Assembly (NCBI RefSeq): GCF_001640805.2
Contig: NC_066835.1
Span: 10,792,130-10,856,129 of the forward strand
DNA from: Lates calcarifer
Lineage: Eukaryota > Chordata > Actinopteri > Centropomidae
DNA: 64,000 bases
Direction: 5' to 3'
Shown here piece after piece: positions 58,536-64,000 of the stretch (position 1 is the stretch's first letter; every line of letters starts with the position of its first letter). Both the position numbers and the translations under genes were made by a program. Below the pieces are notes generated by a model. The model was given only the letters and a program-made list of their open reading frames with translations, searched no databases and had not been told where the DNA came from.

Positions 58536-59944
58536 ACAGTAGCAGGGTGGAGGTAGGGTGAAATTCAGAAGGATGAATAATTCAAGAAGAGTATTATCTC
58601 CCTGCTCTCATCCGCCATTGCCTTCCCTGGGCTGTCACCTAATTGGTTGTAATGAGTTAAAGAGGGGGGCGGGTGTGGCTGAGAGGCCCACAAGTGGTCC
58701 ACTCTGGTCCTGGCTCTGCTTCAGCTACACTAAAGAGAGGAAGAGGAGGAGATGACAGAAGGAGTGGCGTAAAAAGAGAGAGAGGGAAAGTTAGGACAAG
58801 GAAAGGAAAAGGGTTCAAATGTGATGTAAATGTAGGGAGAGGGTTTGAGGAAGATGTGTACATTTTGAAAATAATTTCCATGTTATTCAGTCATTAACTC
58901 CACATAATCCTGAGAGTAAATGTTGACATGTGCAGTCTGGTGTGGGAGTTATGTTTTGAGTATTCAGTCCCGTAACATGGAGGAGGGATTTGGACAGAAA
59001 GTGTCAACTTAATGAATGCTCTTTATCCTGATTCATGTTTTTGTTAGCCCACAGGGGGCTGTATGTCAGAGGGGGAAAAAATAACACCACAGTGTACATG
59101 GATGAGATATTTATGACCTTAAATTTAGGCAAACAGGGCCAAGTGCAGGCGTTGAAAACACATTTCCTGTGCTATACTGAGTCAGTGTACAAAGGTCAAT
59201 AGTTTTCACAGAGTGATGTAGTTGTGGAGTTCATATGATAAAAACATTGCTACGTGTTTACTGTAAGCGGATGCAGCAGTGTGTGACGAGCAGTACCCTT
59301 TATCCTACAAGAAAATACATCCTACTTTAGCTGTGCTCTTTTGCCCACTGTTGTGGATAGTGATGTTGGTCAATGTACAAAGACTAAAAAACAAAACAAA
59401 AAAAGAAAAAACAGTGAAATGCTCAGTACTGGCCAATATATTTCATTTGTAGTTGTATGTGCAGGAGGTGGTCACTATGAGTGTGGTGTGTTTGTGTGGA
59501 GGGTGGTTTTTGTGGGACTTCACTGGAGGATGAACTTCTTCACATGGCTCTGGACTCTGTCTTAAAATTACACACAACATAAAGACACTGACAGTTACAC
59601 AAAGACACGCAGAGATTTAGTTTGACAGCAAGGGATAGCAGCACTGACACCGGACTGAGGAGTAACACAGCGCAGCCCCTCCATGTGATGTGACCTGGGT
59701 ACCAGTGTTTGACTTGAATAACAGCAAAGATATCATCAATGGACAGATAACGGGTTTCGACTCCATGTCCTCAGCTCATACAGCTACTGCATATCTGTCC
59801 CACACCAACCGAGGGGTCACCATCAAAGAAGGACCTTCAGGCGAGGGGTCAGGAGGTCGCTGCTGTGGTTACAAGCTGACGACATAGTGATGGTGCAGCA
59901 GTTTAGTAGCGTCTATGAAATGAAGACAGTGGCCGGGGCTTTTC

Positions 59945-60152
59945 TGTGTGTAGTTTGCATGTTCTCTTTGTGTTGGTGTTCTCCGGCTTCCTCCCACAGT
60001 CTGAAGACATGCAGGTCAGGTTAGGTGGCAACTCTAAATCACCGTGGACTTACAACTTGTCCAGGGTTTACCCTGCTTCTTGCCCAGTGTGAGCTGGGAT
60101 TGGCTCCAGGACCTCAAAGGTTAAGCTGTATAGCTAATGGATGGATGAAATG
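59945..60152 (+). mobile_element. 3' tail of a fish LINE/SINE-type retroelement
   Basis: The string of words GTAGTTTGCATGTTCTCT, then CTCCGGCTTCCTCCCACAGT, AAGACATGCAGGTCAGGTTA, GTCCAGGGTTTACCCTGCTT and GCTGGGATTGGCTCCAG is characteristic of a very abundant teleost retroelement tail. The segment ends in ATGGATGGATGAAATGA, the short tandem repeat usual at the 3' end of such copies. No coding part is present, so this is a 5'-truncated copy. Confidence 0.7.
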
Positions 60153-63028
60153 AAGGGACAGGGTTTTTTTTTTCCAACCATATCTGAACCCAACAAGCGA
60201 GTTATTTTGGACACATTTGTAGTGTAGAGTGTCACTGTGGTGACTGGTTTAAGACATCACAGGTATCACAATGTCCCTTGTTCAGTTCTGCCTCAGGGCC
60301 TTTGTTACATGTCATTGCCCCCTTCCTTCTATCCTGTTAGCTGCTACATATCAGCTGTGTTTCTGGAACAAATTAAACCTCTCCACAAACCATTAACATT
60401 ATGTCTTTTTCCAGTTTGGACAAAGGAAAGGTTCGGACACTTTAGACTTTTTTGGTTCAGTTGTGAGGAGGTCAGTGTCGATAAATGAGCCTGACTAATG
60501 AACCACCTGACCGACACATCAGAAGACGTTTACTTTGATAAATGTATTGATATCTGCACATCTGTCAGTCAGCACTGTTTATCATTAACTCTCAAATATT
60601 GACAATGAAAAGCAAAGACTAATACCACCAGACCAATATTTGATAAAAACCTGCACAAACTGCAGTGATAGTTAATTCAGATGGGCTCACAGATCTTTTT
60701 CACACAGTTCTTTACATGACCTCACACCTTGGTATTAGTAACGCTGGTCTTCACATTACCGTAGCCACTGTGTGTCCTTTGTAAATCCTGTCAGCTCCTC
60801 CTCAAGATCCGCTGACCACCAGGGTTGTGTGTGACCCTGGCTCACTTTCTCACACCCCCTGCCTCAAACTTCTGGGCCAATCCTATTACCCTGAGTTCAA
60901 ATGTTACAGTCACTGCTTTCTTTTTGTTGTTTCTCAATCCTGGACAGCTGCCCCTGACCCTCCATAATCCATCACCGGAGATCCCCGCTGCCATGGTAAC
61001 AACATTAGACCTGTCACAGAGTAATGATGATTGGCCTGAAATTCAGTCGTAGCCCCGGTCAAGGAGGGGGGTGAAGCAGTCCACGGTGTTCATGTGTTTT
61101 TGGTCGCAGGGTGTTTCACTGCCAATAAACCTCTGAGAAGTCACATGACCGGGTCCTGACTTTTAGCAGTGCGTCTTCTGGTTGAAGGTTTGAAGTTCTT
61201 CAGCGCAACATACTTTGATATAGTTAGAAAATGATATCCAGAAGTGTCACATGCCCTTTCTGCTTCCATTTTACAATCATTACTATCAACAATGACCCTT
61301 TCCCAACTGCCAGCCCCAGTGATTCAAGCTGTGTGAAGGTTGAGCCTGCGATGGTTAAATGTCAGCATTATACAAGCACACTGGTGTGTGAAGTGGCAGC
61401 CCATACACCTACTAAAGGGTTTGTAGACTCTGTGCTAATTGGCTCGCTGCTAGTAACAATACCACAGCTAAATGTCAGCGCTCTCTCAGCACTTCGCCTC
61501 CACCCCGGTAGCATCTCCCATCTCTGTACAGTACTCTTCACCCACAAGAAGTCCATAAGCAGCAAAGAGCAGGAATCAGAAACAGCATCAGAGACAATGG
61601 AGCGCGTCCTCTGGATAGGCGTGTGTGTTGAGCTGCAGTGGGAGGTTGTGTGTGTGTGTGTGTGCATGCATGGGTCAGTGTCTACATCCAATTATAAGCT
61701 CATCCAGGTCTTTATGATGGTCACCATTTCTTCCAGTTTAGTGGACAACTGATGTCAGTATTGTGTATATAAATCACATGGTCTCATTTTCCCAGCCTCT
61801 CTCTCCATAATCACATACGTTTCCCTGTAATTTATGTGAACAATTTTACACTGAATTGTCCTGATGTCATAAAAAAAACACTCATCTGATATTCCCACCA
61901 GGTCAAAGCACCAACAATCACCAAGAAATTGCGCACACTTACTATTAATCCAGGTCAGGCTCGACAGTAGAGACACACACACGCTGGCTAACCCGACCCT
62001 TATGAAACCTTTCTCACATCATGACTTTATCCTCTCTCTGCGGTCTTTAATTTTGCTCCATTTACTGGTTAGATGTGTGATCACATTGGAAATATTTCTT
62101 CAGTCTCGAATCATCTGTACCACATATTTGCAAAGAGACATGTCACTGAGCAACCAGAAACCATCAGTGTCAAATTCACTTCTCACCATGATGAACGTTC
62201 TACATTAATCCATAGTATACAGTGTATTTATTGCACCATGTGTGTGTGGAAAAAAAAAAAAGTCAAACTCACAGGATGGATTTTACGAGAGTGGAGTGTA
62301 GGTGCACAGATACAACACAGGACCATAACTGTGTCAAGAAACATTAAAATGCTGCTTAGTTATGATGCATGAATCAATTTGTTTAATGAATCATCACTGA
62401 TAACAAGAAGAGGGCTTCTCATGGTACAGATTTGAAAGATTAAGTGTGTACACAGTGGAGACACAATAATAGGCCAAAGCAACCCTGATGATATTTTAAG
62501 GCTGTTGTGTAGTATGACTTTTGTGCTGCTTTTCTACTAAATTACATTACAGAATATTGTGCAGGTATTATTATTATTGTGCACACAGTCACAAATTCTG
62601 CTCCTCTGTCCTGCAAATACATAAGAACAACTCCTGCCCAGTTGAGCTAAGTCTCTAAGTCCTTTTACTCAAAACAAGTGACAGATCATTTCTCTAGTTT
62701 GCAATGTTTTCTTGTAACATTTTCTTGATACTTGTGGATTAATGCATTCCAAGATAATTGTTACTTGTTTCAAGAAGATTGTCACATGTGAAACTGCAGT
62801 CAGGGCAAGAACTGCCACTGAAGACACCAAGATCATTTGCTCAGTGTTTTCTTTTGGGGGTTTGTAAGTTTTAGTGACAGTAAGTTTGAGGTACAGTCTA
62901 AAATTACCATTAATTAACAGCTAATTTAACTGTATTACCTCTAGTTGGTCATTGCTCAAAGCAACCAGGCAAAAACAATGTTGTTTGGAGTCCAGTGACT
63001 AATCCTTCCACGGTTTCTGATTGTGAGA

Positions 63029-63115
63029 AACTGGCCACCAGCCCAGGTGTACCCTCCTTTTCACCAAATGCACGCTGGGATAGGCCTTAGCCCCCTTAAC
63101 CCTGATAAATAGTTA
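63029..63115 (+). mobile_element. second, shorter copy of the same retroelement tail
   Basis: ACTGGCCACCAGCCCAGGTG, then TACCCTCCTTTTCACCAAAT and GCACGCTGGGATAGGCCTTA repeat the 'GTCCAGGGTGTACCC..GCTGGGATAGGCT' core of the copy at 59945-60152. Only the 3' half is present and it is diverged. Confidence 0.6.
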
Positions 63116-63614
63116 CAAAAACGAGCTGCCATACAAAGCTTTTGATTGACTTTTTTTAAAATTTATTTTGGTTTTTGGCCAACTGTGACACAGTTGCTGT
63201 TGTCATACATCCTGAGAGAAATATCTGGCACTTAAGCAGCTAAATGCTCCGCTATGTTAACCAGCTTGTTGCAACCTGTGTCTGTCGTTTTGTGCTGAGC
63301 AGGTAGCATAGAGCAGGTTTATCAGAGCTTATCACTGAAAACAGCAGGAAATGAGGATGAGAGCAGTGAGAGGGAACCAAAATAAAAGGCTGTGTTGAGC
63401 TGAGGGTAACTGCAGTCGAGTGATAATTCTCTGTGGATCATTATGAGCGACCCCTTGCACAGATTATACAGTTACTTGATCCATTGTTAATGTAAAATTA
63501 TTGATTAGTGCAGCGTTAAGTCAAGCTTGTTGACTGGAGTTTGTCACAACAATCCAGAAATTATTTTTGTTGACAACTATTCTTATTACATTGTTTTCAC
63601 ATAGTCTGATGGAT

Positions 63615-63690
63615 AAGTAGGTGGCGTGGTGTTAAGAGGCTTGTCCTCATGACCCCGTATTTCGAAACTCCTGGCTAAGACACATTGACC
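63615..63690 (+). mobile_element. possible tRNA-derived SINE head
   Basis: GTGGCGTGGTGTTAAGAGG at 63621-63639 resembles an RNA polymerase III A box (TGGCNNAGTGG). TTTCGAAACTCC at 63660-63671 resembles a B box (GGTTCGANNCC), with a tRNA-like spacing. A full cloverleaf cannot be drawn, so a tRNA gene is unlikely. Confidence 0.4.
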
Positions 63691-64000
63691 ACAGTGGAAA
63701 AAAAAGGAAAGAAATTATTTCACTCTACTGGAAAATATTTTTCATTGGTTTCTAAAAAACATGTTTTTAAGACTCTTCAGTTCAGAAAATAGCTTGTTAA
63801 GTTGGATATTTTATACAGTGTAACCAAGAGTAGGAATATTTAACAAGAGAGTTTGTGCTTGAGTGTTTTCTCTCCCTCTTGTGGTCTAATTATTTCAAAA
63901 TGATTGCATTCGGATTTATGCCTTGGAACTATAAAATGCTGGAAACAACCAGATCCAAAAGAATATCATTATTGGAAATGTCACTTGGAATTCAAGGTTT

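Larger units (their letters stand above)
46796..64000 (+). other. kcnq4: kcnq4 intron 1 (left part; continues beyond the window)
   Basis: At least 17.2 kb of non-coding sequence follows the kcnq4 5' splice site. A very long first intron is normal for KCNQ genes. It holds microsatellites, several repeat fragments and two possible regulatory segments, annotated separately. Longer open frames (48174-48659, 52616-53023 and 61231-61752, all plus) have no recognisable domains, and I treat them as chance. A tandem pair of the 11-mer ATGACAGGAAG lies at about 47333-47355. Confidence 0.65.

Noticed and set aside
61231..61752. 173-codon plus-strand open frame
   Set aside because: It runs through a TG microsatellite (VCVCVC stretch), shows no recognised motif and lies inside the kcnq4 intron.
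63615..63690. tRNA gene
   Set aside because: A- and B-box-like words are present, but no acceptor stem or full cloverleaf can be formed; kept only as a possible SINE head.
46796..64000. kcnq4 exon 2 (membrane segment S1 onward)
   Set aside because: I looked for the conserved FLLVFSCLVLSV-type coding after a 3' splice site in phase 2 and did not find it; it probably lies beyond the window.

Overview
The window looks like a stretch of nuclear genome from a teleost fish, probably a spiny-rayed (percomorph) species. The coding exons are small, have GT..AG boundaries and encode vertebrate proteins. The introns are short to medium, with abundant CA/TG/GA/CTTT microsatellites and degenerate copies of repeat families typical of fish genomes (a deleted Tc1/mariner element, tRNA-like and LINE-tail-like fragments, palindromic-ended elements). 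All four genes run on the + strand. No viral, bacterial or CRISPR-like content was seen.

Layout. (1) 0.4-8.5 kb: rprd1a, seven coding exons (717-7521), an RNA polymerase II CTD-binding protein. (2) 8.9-17.7 kb: an unnamed gene for a protein of about 756 aa with two matrin/U1-type C2H2 zinc fingers, thirteen coding exons (8961-17555). (3) 18.0-39.8 kb: nfyc, the C subunit of the CCAAT-binding factor NF-Y. It has a non-coding first exon near 18.1 kb, a probable second promoter and first exon near 21.6-22.4 kb, and ten coding exons (29733-38518). Its intron between coding exons 4 and 5 carries two microRNA hairpins, mir-30e and mir-30c. (4) 45.4 kb to the right edge: the 5' leader, first coding exon (46494-46795) and part of the very large first intron of a KCNQ potassium channel gene, best read as kcnq4 because NFYC and KCNQ4 are also neighbours in human.

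How the parts relate. rprd1a, the zinc-finger gene and nfyc are packed head to tail: about 0.45 kb separates the first poly(A) signal from the second start codon, and about 0.35 kb separates the second poly(A) signal from the presumed nfyc first exon. rprd1a and nfyc both act in RNA polymerase II transcription, but nothing in the sequence shows that they are functionally linked. Both presumed nfyc promoters carry clusters of CCAAT/ATTGG boxes, the site bound by NF-Y itself, which suggests feedback. miR-30e and miR-30c would be produced from the nfyc transcript.

Most notable: as written, nfyc carries two separate one-base insertions, in coding exons 5 and 7, each within a short homopolymer. 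They break the frame of an otherwise intact and well-conserved gene. Sequencing or assembly error is the simplest explanation, but if real they would leave a protein with the histone fold and no glutamine-rich activation domain. I found no convincing wholly new biological system. The least characterised item is the double zinc-finger gene.
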